Assembly: GCA_018894105.1 (NCBI GenBank)
Contig: CM032120.1
Span: 30,526,710-30,590,709 of the forward strand
DNA: 64,000 nt
Reading direction: 5' to 3'
Source of the DNA: Jacaranda mimosifolia
Taxonomy: Eukaryota > Streptophyta > Magnoliopsida > Lamiales > Bignoniaceae
The notes beneath the pieces are model-generated. The model did not search any database. It saw nothing but the letters and a program-made list of their open reading frames with translations, and was not told the origin of the DNA. A program made the position numbers and the translations under genes. Below, one piece after another: positions 48,518 to 61,990 of the stretch (positions within the stretch are counted from its first letter, which is position 1; the number at the start of each line of letters is the position of its first letter).

Positions 48518-48529
48518 AGATACATACAC

Positions 48530-49290
48530 ATGCATTTGCATACATTTTGTTACGTGTGCGCGTTTTTAGTATGTTATATTCTAAAATTTTTAAAAATTAT
48601 CTAATATTTTATTATGTTATGTTGTAACATCAATATAGTCCAAAAATCTATAAATTTTATCGGATCAGCACACTTTTCAGCTATCGAATTAGGGAAGTTC
48701 AATCGAATAGAAAGTATGAGAGCCTTGAATAGAGGTGAATGTGTAGATCAACAATAAAAGTCAGCTGACTGAGCTGCTTACTACTGAAGATTGAGATTGA
48801 CCAAACTATGTCATTGAAGACAATGTGACCAAGCTGATTTAGGTTAGGAACAAGTCAGTTGAGTTTTGCGACTAACCCTATACAAACGCAAAACCAAAGA
48901 GGGAGTTGGAACCTAGACTAGCTGACATTTTGGCCAAATTACCTAATAGTGAAAGCCAAGTCGACCAAACTAGCTAATAGTGAAGGGCCTGTCAACCAAA
49001 CTAGCTAATGGCAGCTCCTTTGAGGTCTCAAAAGTGCCTTTGTTTTCCTCTTAGCGGTGCCCTCTAACACAATTCAAAAGAAACCTAGACGGATGCGCAA
49101 TGATCATTGAAATACAGCCTGCGCTTGGCCAACTATGCTCGATACAAATTAAGAAATAAGAAGTACTCGTGCAATCTCCACACTCTCTGTTGTTGAAAGT
49201 ATCGCCGTCCTTAGTGAACCTACAATCTCCTCCTCAATGCATCTCTCTCACAAGTGATGACCAGTGCAAGAAGTTAGAAAAAAAGAAAGG
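48530..49290. other. Unidentified less AT-rich island
   Basis: About 700 bases of mixed composition in AT-rich surroundings, with no good open frame. Three copies of a short block (CCAAACTAGCTAATAGTGAA type) lie at 48938-49012. It could be an old LTR or other retroelement remnant; not identified. Confidence 0.35.
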
Positions 49291-49299
49291 GGCTAAATA

Positions 49300-50117
49300 A
49301 CACTAAAAATTCGTTCGGCTACCGCTAATAAAAGACATCCAAAGAATAAAAGAAACAATATAGCCAAGACTTGAGAAGAGCGCAAGTTAGGCTCACAAGG
49401 AGCGTGAGTTACAGGTACAATGCAACCACCTCCAAAAAGTATAAAAAATAATCAAAATAATAATGATGATGTTAATAATAACAAAACTAAATAGAAATGA
49501 GCAAACAAAAATAAATGAGTAATCACGGTAAGGTAAAACAAAAAATGGATACTGAAAATAGAATTTGCACTTTCAATTCAAAAGGGGACTAGACGGTATA
49601 CTTCACTTATGTCCTAGGGACACATAAATAAAATCGCGACAAAAGATAATATAACTTGGTGAAATGGACTACTAAGCTTCACTTGGCCACTAATCCTATT
49701 GGGCTCGACTCATAAAAAACTCAACTAATATAAATATCAAGTTTCACAACAAAAAAAAGTAGGAAATCACATATTAATTAACTTGAGTGTTGTTTCTATA
49801 TAGGCACATTTTCGAAGGAGAAACACAAACACACACACGCCCAAAACTCAATCATTTTCGGAAAGGTCCTTAGATTCAATTTTGGGCAATCAATATGCCT
49901 GTCTGAGTGTGCCTAATGTAGGTCAAGATTAACATACTCTAGAGCTTGTTCGCTCGCATACATTTTAAAGAAGCTTTATGTATTAAAATTATTTTCATTC
50001 TTAATTTAATCCAAATAATAAAATAAAAATTATTGAGCTCAGACTAATTATTTATTTTTTTCATTTTCTGTGACATTAACATATTCATTTTAGTAAAATT
50101 TAGTCTTCTAAAAAATG

Positions 50118-50155
<38 letters not shown>

Positions 50156-52856
50156 TAATCAATGTACTAGTTTTACATAAAAATTCAAAAGGCTTATAAA
50201 TCAAATAAACTTAATCATGAGCATATAAAAAGTTAAGCCGTCATTGATACAATTTATTGACTAAAAAAATACATTTCTTAATCTTATTAGTCCAATTAAT
50301 AAATAAAAAAAATTAAAGCTTTTATTGGGGGCAAAAAAGCTGCTGGGTTTGTTTTTGGGGTTAAGATATATTGTTTGTCATATAATAAAAAATCATTTAA
50401 GCGTTTTTTCATAATTTTATAATTTTTTATGACCAAGTCATCTAAAAGAATTACGTACTGACCCAAAAGTGCAAAAAACTCGCCACCATTAGTAACTTGG
50501 AATGGTCTATAGTGCAATATTGGTTGTACCTACCTCATGTGAGATATATATAAATGTACTTAATGTAAGTCGTTTGATTTAAAATGTGAAATCATAATAT
50601 TTCATTTTAATGATTAGTTGGCAACATAATAAGTACATTTAACATGTTACCTGTACAAATTGTTGATGGTTAATTCTGATTGTATATTAATAGTTCATTG
50701 TACTAAAAAAGTGACTACCAATAATTAAATTTTTATTATTAAAAACTTATTTAATTAGACCAAATTGAAAAATTGTCTTTTTGGTTCCATAATTTAATTG
50801 TGTGTGCACTGTTAATCTCAAAACTTATGGTATTGAACATTTGTAGTCCAAATTCTATAATTTTTTAAATATTTTTTATTCTCCGTCCAATTTTTCGTTA
50901 AAATCTTGATAGAAAATTTTGCCTATTTATGGGGAAGAAAAACTAAAATTTAATCTATTTATTAAAAAAACCTCACAAAATATGAAACAACCATTTAACC
51001 CTCACTAAAAAAATTAAAAAAAATTTAAAAATTAAATACCACAAAAAATCCTCCGCAAAAATATTTTTTAAAATAATATATATTTACATATACATGAATA
51101 CATATATACACACATCTTTATTATACATATAAATAAATACATACATATATATATATATAAATTCTATCCGCAATCCCAACTGCGCCCAAATCCGACTGCC
51201 ATGGCCAGTGGCTGATCAGCCAACAGCCAGATCTAGTCATGGTCGGACGGCTGGCCATGGTCAGGTGGCTGGTGGAGAAAGGATGGGGGCGGGAGTAATG
51301 GGACGAGGGGCTGTGAGCGGTTTGCAGTTTGGGGGTGGGGGAGAAGAAGATGAATGTTGTTTCATTTTTCTTTTTATTTTTTAGTATTATTTATTTATTT
51401 AAATTATTAAATATATTTATATTTTTATATAGTATTAGTATTAATTCAAAATAATTATGTTTTTAATTTATTGTATTTATTTAAAATGATCAAAGTATAT
51501 TAAAATGATTAAAATGATTAAATTTCTTATTTAAAATTAAATTATATTGTCAAGTTGATAGTTTTAGATTTTATATTTATTCTTAAATTTTTTTATTTTA
51601 GTTAATAAATAAAGATAATTATATTTAACTATATTATTTTGAATATTATTTATTATTTTAATATTATAAAATATGTAATTCAGAATAATGAAGTTATGTT
51701 ATCTAATACAATTTTTTTTTTTGAAAAATATATTTTAATTATTATTTTTAAATATTTACCAAGCAATTAATGTACTAAAAATGCGAACCAACAACTTGTT
51801 GTACAATTAATAGTAACATGTTGTAAAAACACATATGTCATTTAATTTAATGATACTTCATATGAGGTAAATACAAGCATACATCACCATAAATATTCCC
51901 AACTAACTTAACTATTTTGTTTCACTTTAATACTTTTGAATTTTATGAATTTAAAAATAACATATTAATTAACTTAAAAATAAGTTAAAATAATATTTCC
52001 TATTTTTATTTTTGAGAATATTAATTTTCCAAAAAAGTATTATGTTAATGTGGTAAAAAAAATATACAATTAGTTAGATTTAGAGTCAAACAAAAAAAAT
52101 TACTTTGATTTTGAAACTTAGTAGATCCATGCTACCTAAATTAAATCAAAAACTAAAACATTATTGCTATATATATATGTAATTCTATTGAATTGATTAT
52201 TGAAACAAGATATAATATATTTGAATTGACATATATATAATGTTAAAACTTCTATCATTTTAGTATTTCTTTGAATAAAATTACAAGTATATAAATTATC
52301 TCAAAAATATAAACGGGACTCGATTTCAATTTGTAACTCTATCTTATCATTTTGCTCTATAAAGTAATTAATAAGCACTGTGCATGTGATTTTTTTCTTG
52401 ACGAAAACCACAGAAAATTGATTCTAAATTATTAATATGAAATAAATTTGAACTTTAGAAATGGCAAAATCTCTTTTAACTATAGGAAGGCAACTGATAA
52501 TAGAACTAAAAATATTTATGAGACTTGGATTTGCCGTTCATTTTATTATATAGAAATTCCCTAACAAAGGCTGTCACAAATCAACAAAGCTTTTTTATTT
52601 TGTGTTGGGGGTTGGCGGTGGCTGTGGGGCAAGACGGACAACTCGAGCTAACAAAACTAATTAAAGCTATGCTTGTACGTAGTTTTGGTTTTAGCTTCGA
52701 AAACTTATAAAAAAAATTATCCACTTTTTTTATTATTCAAAAAAGCACAAAAGAATTATTTTCTAGACTAGATATATCAAATTGATTTTATTTATACCTT
52801 TTATTTATTTTTATGTTAATTAATTAAATTCAAAAATTATTTTAACTTTATATTAA
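49300..52856. other. AT-rich spacer with microsatellites
   Basis: Holds a GT microsatellite (50129-50155) and a GC-richer patch with repeated GGCCATGG-type words (51170-51340: TGCCATGGCCAGTGGCTG and GGCTGGCCATGGTCAGGTGG) that are partly palindromic. No supported gene on either strand. Confidence 0.5.
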
Positions 52857-53625
52857 ACTAGTAATTTTGGCACACTCGATACGTGTGCTATAAATTTTTT
52901 ATAATGCGAAGATTCATTTATATTTTTATTTAATACTATAACTTTTTAGTAATTGTAGTATACTTAATTGAATAATCATTTATAATGTTAAGATCAATTA
53001 AGTTGAGATTGTTGGATACGCGCCCGAGTGTGGGTTGAGATGCTGAGTATATCTGTTGCCCAAGATAAGGTGCAGTGCATTTTGCATGTGTTGCTGTTGC
53101 CGGGATTTGGGGAAAATTCTTTTCAACAAAATTATCTTCCGATTTCTTTATTTTATTTCTCAAAAATAATGATTAATATTATCATCATTCACCCCCACGA
53201 CTTTAATATGTTATCCTTCTGGATTTAATACTGAAGGGAAAACAGAGAGAGAGAGATGGATCCTATCCCGATTCCCATGTATTTTAACAATTAATAATTA
53301 ATAATTTTCTTTTAAAAAAATGTATGTAATTGATGGTGTCCATATCATTAAGAAGCATGTGGCAGTGGGACTGATTCTCTTCTTCTGCGCGTCAATCATT
53401 TTAAAGTTTGTGAGAGTGATCCTCTTCTTCTTTGCCTCAATCATTTTAAGCATTCGAAATTTGTGGGTTTAATGCTACTCTATTCATGTACTTTCATAAA
53501 ATAAAAAAAAAGTCACTAGTTCATGTTGATCAATTCAATTGTGATTCGATCATAATTGAATTATGATTGAACTATTATATTATAAATTAGCATGTATTTT
53601 GTGCTATGCACGGATTTTATTTTAT
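52857..53625 (-). mobile_element. Helitron 3' end on the minus strand, with adjoining sequence
   Basis: On the minus strand the sequence reads GCACACGTATCGAGTGTGCC, a hairpin (GCACAC/GTGTGC), then AAAATTA and the terminus CTAGT at 52861-52857. Hairpin plus CTAGT is the signature of Helitron 3' ends. A second, weaker Helitron-like end (CCGTGCATAGCACAAAATAC on the minus strand) lies near 53590-53615. The 5' end is not located, so the extent is a guess. A GC-richer stretch at 53015-53130 lies inside and could be captured sequence. Confidence 0.5.
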
Positions 53626-55850
53626 TTTTTTCAATGTTTAAATTCTTAATGAATAATATGCACCTTTATTTTTCCTTAAAAAAATTCAACCAACTTCAAT
53701 TTAAATAATTAATAATATATATATGTAACTTTATAAATATTTTTCTAAAAATTTAATTTTGAAATAGTTAGGAACTTTTTATTGTTTAGATTTGGTAAAT
53801 ATAGTTTTTATTCAAACTAATAAAAATAAAAAGTATAATGTATATAATTCCTTCTCATTTAACATAAAAGTGAGTTTTAATGCATAAATTTTTTATTTAT
53901 ATAAATGTATCCAACTAATCAATAGCTTTTAGTCAAATTATTTTTAAAACCACTATGGGTATTTTCAAAATAAAAAATTTTGTTGAAGAAATTCTCTTGC
54001 ATGTTTTTTACTGGTTGAAGACTATAGATGGTCCATGTATTCTCTTATATATTTTAATAGTTGAAAACAATAAATGTTCCATGTATTTATGCCAAGATTA
54101 ACTAATGACACATTAAATCGAGAAAAAAGAACTTTACTGGAGTTCATTTCATAGTATTACGTTTTTTTTCAATCATTTAATTTATTTAAAAATTATATTA
54201 ATTGACAACTAATAAATTTAATCTTAGTAGTAAAAAAAATAAAGCTCTATTTTGAGATGAGAGTTTGAGTTCTATTAAATTTGTTGGCTTTGTCAATTAT
54301 ACATAATATATATTTATGGAATGAAAATCAATTTGAGATTTACTTCTTATTTTTCATATATGGTGATTATGGAAAACAATGATTGTTGATTATATTATTT
54401 GTTAAATTATGATAGTAACAAAATATTCGATTAATGAGGTTGGGGGGGGGGGGGGGGAGCAATAGCTAATGGAAGTTCAAGCCTTAAATATAATATCATT
54501 AATAATGATGGTGGAAACTCATTATCCTAGAAGTTTACTTTTTAAGGTAGATCTATATTACATCTCTATTCATAATTTCAACCTTAAGATGATGATCAAT
54601 AAAAATGGAAAAATAATTTCTTTTCATAAGCATGTTGTATTTATATAAATTTAATGCCTAGAAAAACATGAATGAGACCAAACTATTTGTGAATGTCGAT
54701 AAGATTTATTTATTTATTTAATTTTTAAATCCTATAGTTATATACACTTTTATGCTTTATCAAAATGTAAACTTATTATAATTAAAAATAGTTGAGATTT
54801 ACACGCTAGGCCTGGCTGACTCAAACAACTTTTCAGTCAAGACCCTATTAGCTGAGCTTCGGGATGATAATTTGTGCATGTCTCAAATTTACCCTATATA
54901 GGATCAATTTTCAGATTCTAACACCCAATATAAAGAATATAAAAAAACAACTCATATTTTTTATTGGGGTGTGGTAGGGGTATAACAAATAGAGTTAGTA
55001 AATAAAAACCTACTATAAAAATTCACAAAAAATTCATGTTGAATTAATATAGAAAAAAACTTTAAAAATAATTAAGTAGATGATTGACCTAAACTCGAGA
55101 ACAATATTTTATTCCAAAAAACCTACAAAATTGTCAAAAGTTAGTACATCACATACAATTCCAACTGATTATAAAAAATTATAAGGTAAAAAAATTAAGA
55201 AGTTAATCACAAAAAAAAATCATCTATGCAAATTAAGATCATTCTAAGAAAATGCTAAAGAAAGCATTAGAATGTCCAAGAAAATCCACAATTAATATGT
55301 ATTGAATAACAATACAATTCTTAACTGATTATAAGAAATTACTTTATAGGATAAAAAAATTAAGAAATTAATCACAAAAAATATTATCTTGTAAATTTAG
55401 TAGATAACGACCCACCAAACTTGAGAATAATAATAATAATCTATTCCAAAAAGCCTACCAAATTAAATGTATCAAAAATTAGTAGAACATCTATATATTG
55501 AATAATAATAATACAATTCTAACTGATTATAAAATATTAAGTAGAAGACTTACCTGAATTCGAGAACAATATATTTCAAAAAGCCTACAAAATTAAATAT
55601 GTCAAAAGTTAGTCGATTATATATATCTTTATTGAATAATAATACAATTCCAATTGATTATAAAAAATTATTTTATAAGATAAAAAATTTAAGAAATTAA
55701 TTGCAAACAATTAAAATAAATTTAAATTTGTTCAAATGCAACGAACACAAAATAAGAATTCCATAATATAAATCTACATACTTTTAATCTTTTTTTGGGC
55801 AATTTGGAGTCAGGTATGCGTGTGTGTGGAGTCATGCCGTAATTAACTTC
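53626..55850. other. AT-rich spacer
   Basis: Includes a run of about 16 G at 54442-54457. Related AT-rich segments recur at about 55070-55200, 55300-55400 and 55510-55700 (AATACAATTC(T/C)AACTGATTAT, AAGAAATTAAT). No gene seen. Confidence 0.5.
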
Positions 55851-56501
55851 TAGGGCTATCAATGGATCGGATTTTAATCCGAATTCAATTCGAATTTTAG
55901 AATTTTCATTCGATTAAAATATCCAATGGATTAGATCCGATTATAAATATTCGTAATTCGAAATAAGTAAATCGAATATGAAATTAAACAATCCGAATCC
56001 AAACTTTAATATTTTTTATTAAATTAATACTCTTATATATAATATTAATAAAGATTTTGAAATAAAATTTATATATTGGATTGACCTAATATCTACATTA
56101 ATATCTATATTATACTATTAATATTCAATTTTTAACCTAAATAAGAGGGATATTAATAGAAATTTCAAATATAATAACATATAATAGTTTATTTATGCAT
56201 TACTATAATTGAAATAGGAATTTAGTATTCAAATATTTAACTTTAGGACTAATATATCATAAAAAGTTGTTAAAAATTCAAAATTGACATATATTTACTT
56301 TATAAATACAATATTTTTATAAAATTCAAAAGGAAAAAAAATATAATAAATCGGGTCGGATTTTTTAGTCGGATTCGGATATGGTACTGACTAACAAAGA
56401 TCCTATAGGATTTCGGGTTGGATTCGAATATGAATTTTGATAATTGAATTCGGATTCAGATATGGCATATCCGATTCAAATCCGACTCGTTGATAGCCCT
56501 A
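55851..56501. mobile_element. hAT-type MITE (651 bp)
   Basis: Left end TAGGGCTATCAATGGATCGG; the right end inverted is TAGGGCTATCAACGAGTCGG. Flanking TTAACTTC (55843-55850) and TTAAATTC (56502-56509) differ at one of eight bases, matching the 8-bp duplication of hAT elements. The sub-terminal regions carry many copies of TCCGAAT/ATTCGGA-like words in both orientations. Non-coding, so movement would depend on an outside transposase. Confidence 0.85.
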
Positions 56502-58097
56502 TTAAATTCCATTTAGCAAAATCTCTTCCCGTACACATAATAAAAGGTATTCTTTTCTGTCTCTCTTTTTTCTTTTTCCTTTGGTTATAAGAATGCTAGT
56601 GCAACAAATATTTAGTCCCGCCAGCTTTACTTCAAGTCTCCTCCCGTCCTTTTGGTCTTCCATCATATAAGATCATCAGTCATCTCCATACATATACATA
56701 TGACTAATATAAAAACCCACACTTTATAATGAAATTACGTACCATATGCACATGGATTAAAATTACATATTAAATAGCAAGAAGTTGTTTACTTACCTGA
56801 AAAAAAAATTCGTGAGATGCTTGGAAGACTTGATGAGTGATACTAGCAATTTGGATGTGCTTTTACTAATCAAATTATATTTGGACTCTACTACTTTATA
56901 CATGTGTATGCATAGAAGAATTTTAATCCATTTAAACATCTTTGACATAATCTCATCAATCATATGAAAGAGAAAATATCAAATTCGATTCAGAAACTGA
57001 AAACTCAAAAAAGAAATCTTTTATCTAATGAAGATTTTTTCCCCCAAAATAGAATGCATCCATATCATTTAGAGATAAATAAGAATAAATATCTTTAAAA
57101 ATGAAATAATAATATCTAACAATAAATGAATTTTTTTTAATTGTGTTAAAATGCTCAAAATTCTAAGAATTTGCCATTTGGAAAAAAAATACACAATTGT
57201 GGGTCCCATACCGTTGTGCAATATATAATAGTATAGATATATAATATATATTTTATATATTATTAAAAGATTAATAAAATCTCAAATAGTAAAATATAAA
57301 AGTCAAAATTATTAATTTTAACTCTCATAATCAAGTGTGGAACAAAATACAAATAATAATTCATCTTTCAAAATACACATAAAATATAAAGAGCATAAAA
57401 TATATTCTCCAAGTTCATAAACCACAATTTCTAATGTCAATTTTGGGTCTTTGTGTGGCTATTTTGGATTTAGACTTTGTAGCTTGTATTTTATTTTTTA
57501 TAGTGAATTTTAAGCAAAAAACGAAGCAAATTTTTTAATTGTAAATATAAATAAAAGGAAAAAGAAATGGAAAAATAAAGCGGTCTAGTTCAAACAAACC
57601 ACAAGCAATTTACTATTTTAAGCAGTTCAAATGATTTTTTCAAAATAGAGTGTGTGTGTGTGTGTGTGTGTGTGTTTTGTAAAATTATAAATTCTAAGTC
57701 AAAATCAAACTAAACAAGAGGATCATTGATGGTACAATTGATCAGACTGCCCGATCCAATCCAATTTTTAGTCAATGCTTTCTCATAGTGTAGCTAACTT
57801 TAAATCCCACTTAGCAAATTGATGGGGGTTGTTTTAAAGTCGACTTGAAATCCCGACAAAAATTTCAACACTTAAAATATAAAAATATGAGAAACTAAGC
57901 AAGATAACAATAGTGAACCTACTTTTGGTACCATGTGGTAGGGCATCCATCAAGTGTTGTTGGAGTGAATTTATATGAATTCTTCTAGGTCGTCAGTCAC
58001 AATGTTGCCATGTGTATCCATCCGACACTTATGTTTCGGGATAGGTTGGTTGTCAAATCATGCCAAACCCATCGAATAGAAAAACGTGGATCCTAAG
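56502..58097. other. AT-rich spacer with GT microsatellite
   Basis: A GT run lies at 57651-57674. No supported gene; a 60-codon frame at 56785-56967 has no recognisable features. Confidence 0.5.
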
Positions 58098-58408
58098 CAC
58101 CCATTTGGCTTCATTTCCAATCTCTATTTTTCATATTTTCTACTATTTCAAAAGTAAAACACATCACTTTTTATATATTTTTACCCGACATCATTTTTAT
58201 TTTCATTTCCAAAACATATTTTTCAATAACCTATATATTTTCTCTCTATTCCATCATTTCTATCTCTTTCCACATACAAACTACTAAACCCAATAATCAT
58301 TATTTTTTCAATAATCTATCCAAATAAAACTAATTTTCAACTCATTTTTACTAACTACTCTCCAAAGTTTTGAAAATGATGAAAATGAAAATAAAACCAA
58401 AATGGGGC
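58098..58408. mobile_element. Tourist/Harbinger-like MITE candidate, second copy
   Basis: Ends GCACCCATTTGGCTTCATTT and, inverted, GCCCCATTTTGGTTTTATTT. TAA precedes and TTA follows. Interior TTTTCATTTTCATT-type words match the copy at 12392-12822. Confidence 0.5.
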
Positions 58409-58908
58409 TTAGTGTTTAGACATTCTTGACTTTTTTTGGAGTATTTTGAGCACTTATACATATTTTCCAAATCAAATTTGAATCCTGTAATTGAAATACC
58501 ATTTTTTTTTTTTTTTTTTTTGGGTATGATGAAGAGTTGTGTATATAGGAACGTATCCACATATAAAGTTGCATGAAATATTTTTTTCCTCTCCGTTAAC
58601 AATTATTTGCTGCATATAAAAGAAGATATCCGCATAGAATATATAAAAAGATCAAGAAATATCATTTTTTAAATAATAGTACTGTTGATAAAAAAATTTC
58701 TATTTCAGGTAGAAAACTTCATTTTAGTATTTTTTTTTTTATTGGCTTAAAGGGGTTGTAACCCTTCTGAACTGGAACAACCATGGTAGATGCAAGAATC
58801 GGATTCTCTTTCTTAAAAATGAATTTGCTCTGTATTCATGCCTAAATTGATGGTAATCATCTCCCCAAATGCAAACACTTCAAACCTTCTTGAATTAACA
58901 AACCAAAG
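58409..58908. other. AT-rich spacer
   Basis: Poly-T of about 20 bases at 58502-58521 and T-rich runs near 58731. No gene seen. Confidence 0.5.
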
Positions 58909-60735
58909 TGTTAGTGATAATAAGCCTAAGAGGGGGGAGGGGGGTAGGTGGAATTAGGCCTAAGGGATATTAATACAGCAGAAGTTTATCACTCAAAATG
59001 TTTTAATCTTTCAAAAACTATTTATGTCTTTTGCAAAAAACAGTTTTAGTTATTGATTAGAATTTGTAAGTACCAGTTAAAATACCAATCAGACCAGTGA
59101 TAAGTAAAGCAGTAAAAACAAAAGTAAATAGATACTGGTATTTATAGAGGTTCGGCAAGCTTACATTCTCTACCTAAGCTTTCACTTAGGATTTTGAATA
59201 TGTCAAATCAATTAAGAATATAAGAATGTTTTACCTTTAAGAATAGTAAATTGACATAATGAAAGTTTAAGGAACCGAAACACCCTAGCAGGGTGAAAAA
59301 TCATCTCTTTGCAAAGAGCTACACCAGAATCTCAGATGGGATAAGATAGATTTCAGAGCATTGTGAAATCAGCTGCTTGTGAACAGGTTCGGGCGAACTT
59401 CTACTAGATTCACTTGCACAACCTCTGTGGATTGATCCGCAAGTTGCTGCCACTCCGTACGGCAAGCTCTAGTCTCTTTTTCTAGACCGGAACCAAGAAT
59501 ATTGCAGAAGATTTCAGACAGTACTGCTCTATTGGTTTCTTCACCTAAAGGTCCTTAGAGCAACCAACCGCTGATTTGTTCTCTTCACGGGGTCCCTAGA
59601 GCGTAGGTACGACTCCCGTCCCTCTTCACTACTAGGTCCTTTGAGACATAAATCACTTTATCTTCGTCTCCTCAAGGTTTGTCGAAGACAAGCTCTAATT
59701 GACCTTGTTCACCACAAAGTCTATTGAAAACACATGTAGAGTAAGGAATTAGCAACACTTAAGTACAAAACATGTATGAGAGTCACACAACTCTTCAAGA
59801 CACTTAACAAAGTTCTCTCCAGACTTAGTGATTTTCTCTTAGAATGCTACATGTTTTTCAATATATAGATGTACAACCAATAGCTATAGGTTCCAGTTTG
59901 GTAAGTGACTATTAGATACAAATAAGGAAACAACCCATAAGGCAAAAAGCTATTAGAGTCATGATTAAAGCATAATTACAGACTCAATTAATGATGCAAC
60001 AAAACTGATCTTCTTTCCAATTAAATGAAGATATGAATTCTAAGCTAGAATCCTTAAGTGATCATATTAAATAAGAAAAGTTAACTCCAGCACATTCTGA
60101 CAGATTCCAACAGATAAAAATGGAAAGAATAGTTTAAAATAATTATGGCATCTAAATCAGACAAATATATTTAATAAGCTAGAGATGCAAGATTTAGAGC
60201 CAAGAAGAATAGACTTTTCTAGTATGAAAGATATGAGAATCAATCTAGATGATCTCCATGAAAAACAAAGTCAAAATTCAGTTATTTATGGAAAGCAGAT
60301 TCCATATGAGATTTGTAAATTCTGTACAAATTATTTGAAGATAATTTAATATGTCCATACAGAAAAATGTTCTTTCCTTAAATCATTAAAAGGTTATCAA
60401 TTTGGAAGAAGATAATAGAAAAAAGAAAGAAGCCATTAGTGAATTATTTCATATATTACGTTCATTGAATCTTGCCATGATGAGCACATATTTAAATTTA
60501 AGATTAGCATCGTCATTTTCCTTCCATAAATAAAATATGTGATGTACTAAATCAAATATAAAGATATGTTGTCGAAATCAATATAAAGGAAGATGAGTTC
60601 CGGATAGTATAAGATAATTTCCGGACAACATAAGGCAAGTTTAATAGATTTTTGGGAATAATTCACATTAATCATGCAACAAACATTGCCATAATCAAAA
60701 CTCTAAAACTTATGCAAATCATCAAAGGGTTAACA
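58909..60735 (-). repeat. Ty1/copia 3' LTR (about 1.8 kb, SIRE-like)
   Basis: Plus-strand ends are TGTTAGTGATAATAAGCC and AAAGGGTTAACA, forming a short TGTTA/TAACA inverted repeat. A polypurine tract adjoins the right side on the minus strand. Pol sequence follows further right, so this is the 3' LTR. A TTTATAGAGGTTCGGC block near 59138 resembles the conserved zone of SIRE/Maximus LTRs. Only CAAAG (58904-58908) can be read as a candidate target duplication because the other end is outside the window. Confidence 0.75.
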
Positions 60736-60750
60736 ATCGCCCCCTTTTTG
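60736..60750 (-). promoter_or_regulatory. Copia polypurine tract
   Basis: AAAAAGGGGGCGAT on the minus strand, directly before the LTR start TGTTAACCC. This is the primer site for plus-strand DNA synthesis. Confidence 0.75.
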
Positions 60751-61064
60751 ATGATGACAATAAAATTTGATGCATGAAAGTAGAAAGATATCACATCATC
60801 TCCCCCCGTTTGTATGCCTCGGTAGATCCTTATGCTCTCCTTATCTCGTTGTAGGATTTTCATCCAAAAACCAAGATAGAATAGACTAGAATAGAGAAGC
60901 AGATACTAATAGTCAAAAATACTAGTTGAGTGGAATCATACTCACAAACATAAGTTAACCTTATGCTGGTCAAATACTTAAACATGTGGATCTAGTCAAA
61001 TTTAGAATGTTCAGAATGCATGTGAAATGCACATGTAGCAAATGATATTTTTTCTCCCCCTTCA

Positions 61065-61990
61065 TCAACAAAAGGGGTCAAACTTGTGCAACAATAAACT
61101 TTCTTTGCTAACATCCAAATAAGTAAGAGCACTGTCTACTTTCGAAAGCCAAATTCCTGCCTTAATTGAAATTCTGGACACAATCTCAAATTTATCTCTG
61201 ATTCCAATGAACTTGTTTTCTTTCAGTGCTTTTTTGAAAATATCCACAAGTTGGTCCTTAATTGGTACAAATTCAATAGAAATATCATGCACATGATCAT
61301 GCAAGAAATGATGTTTAATTTCAATGTGTTTAGTGCGTGAGTGTAATATTGGATTTTTTTTTAAATACTTATAGCACTGGTACTCTCATAGAAGATAGGC
61401 ACACAAGACATATTCATACCAAAGTCATGTAAGCATGCTTCATCTATAATACCTAGGTGCAGCAATTCCCCAAGGTCATGTATTCTACCTCGGTTGTGCA
61501 TAATGCAACTACGCTCTGCTTTTTACTGCACTATAAAACCAGACAATTTTCTAATAGTTGGCAACCACCACTGGTACTTCTCCTGTCTATCTTACTACTA
61601 GCATAGTCCGCACCAAAGTAGCTTATGAGACTAAAAGATTTAGAATGTGGATACCATGAGCTATAGTTAGATATTCTTTTAAGATATCTCAATATTCTTT
61701 TAACCACATTCAATGGGATTCCTTTGGATCAGACTGAATCTAACACATAAGCATGTTGAAAACATAATATCTAGATGGCTTGTAATTAAATAAAGTAAAC
61801 TACCAATCATACCTCCGTAGACTTTCTCATCTACACTCTTACTGTCCTCATTAAGTTTCAGTTTGGTATTTGTACTTATGGGAGTCATTGTAGGGTTGCA
61901 TTCACTCATTCCAAACTTATTTAAAAGCTCCATTGTATACTTTTCTTGCGAGATGAATGTTCCTTTCTAATTTTGCTTCACTTGAAGTCC
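61065..61990 (-). pseudogene. Copia RNase H region, decayed
   Basis: Read on the minus strand: MELLNKFGMSECNPTMTPIS and YGGMIGSLLYLITSHLDIMF (61933-61700), then VVKRILRYLKRISNYSSWYP and GADYASSKIDRRSTSGGCQL (61713-61531), then a tail with ISIEFVPIKDQLVDIFKKAL near 61270. These are the standard copia blocks around RNase H. Frame changes separate the pieces. No functional product is expected. Confidence 0.8.
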
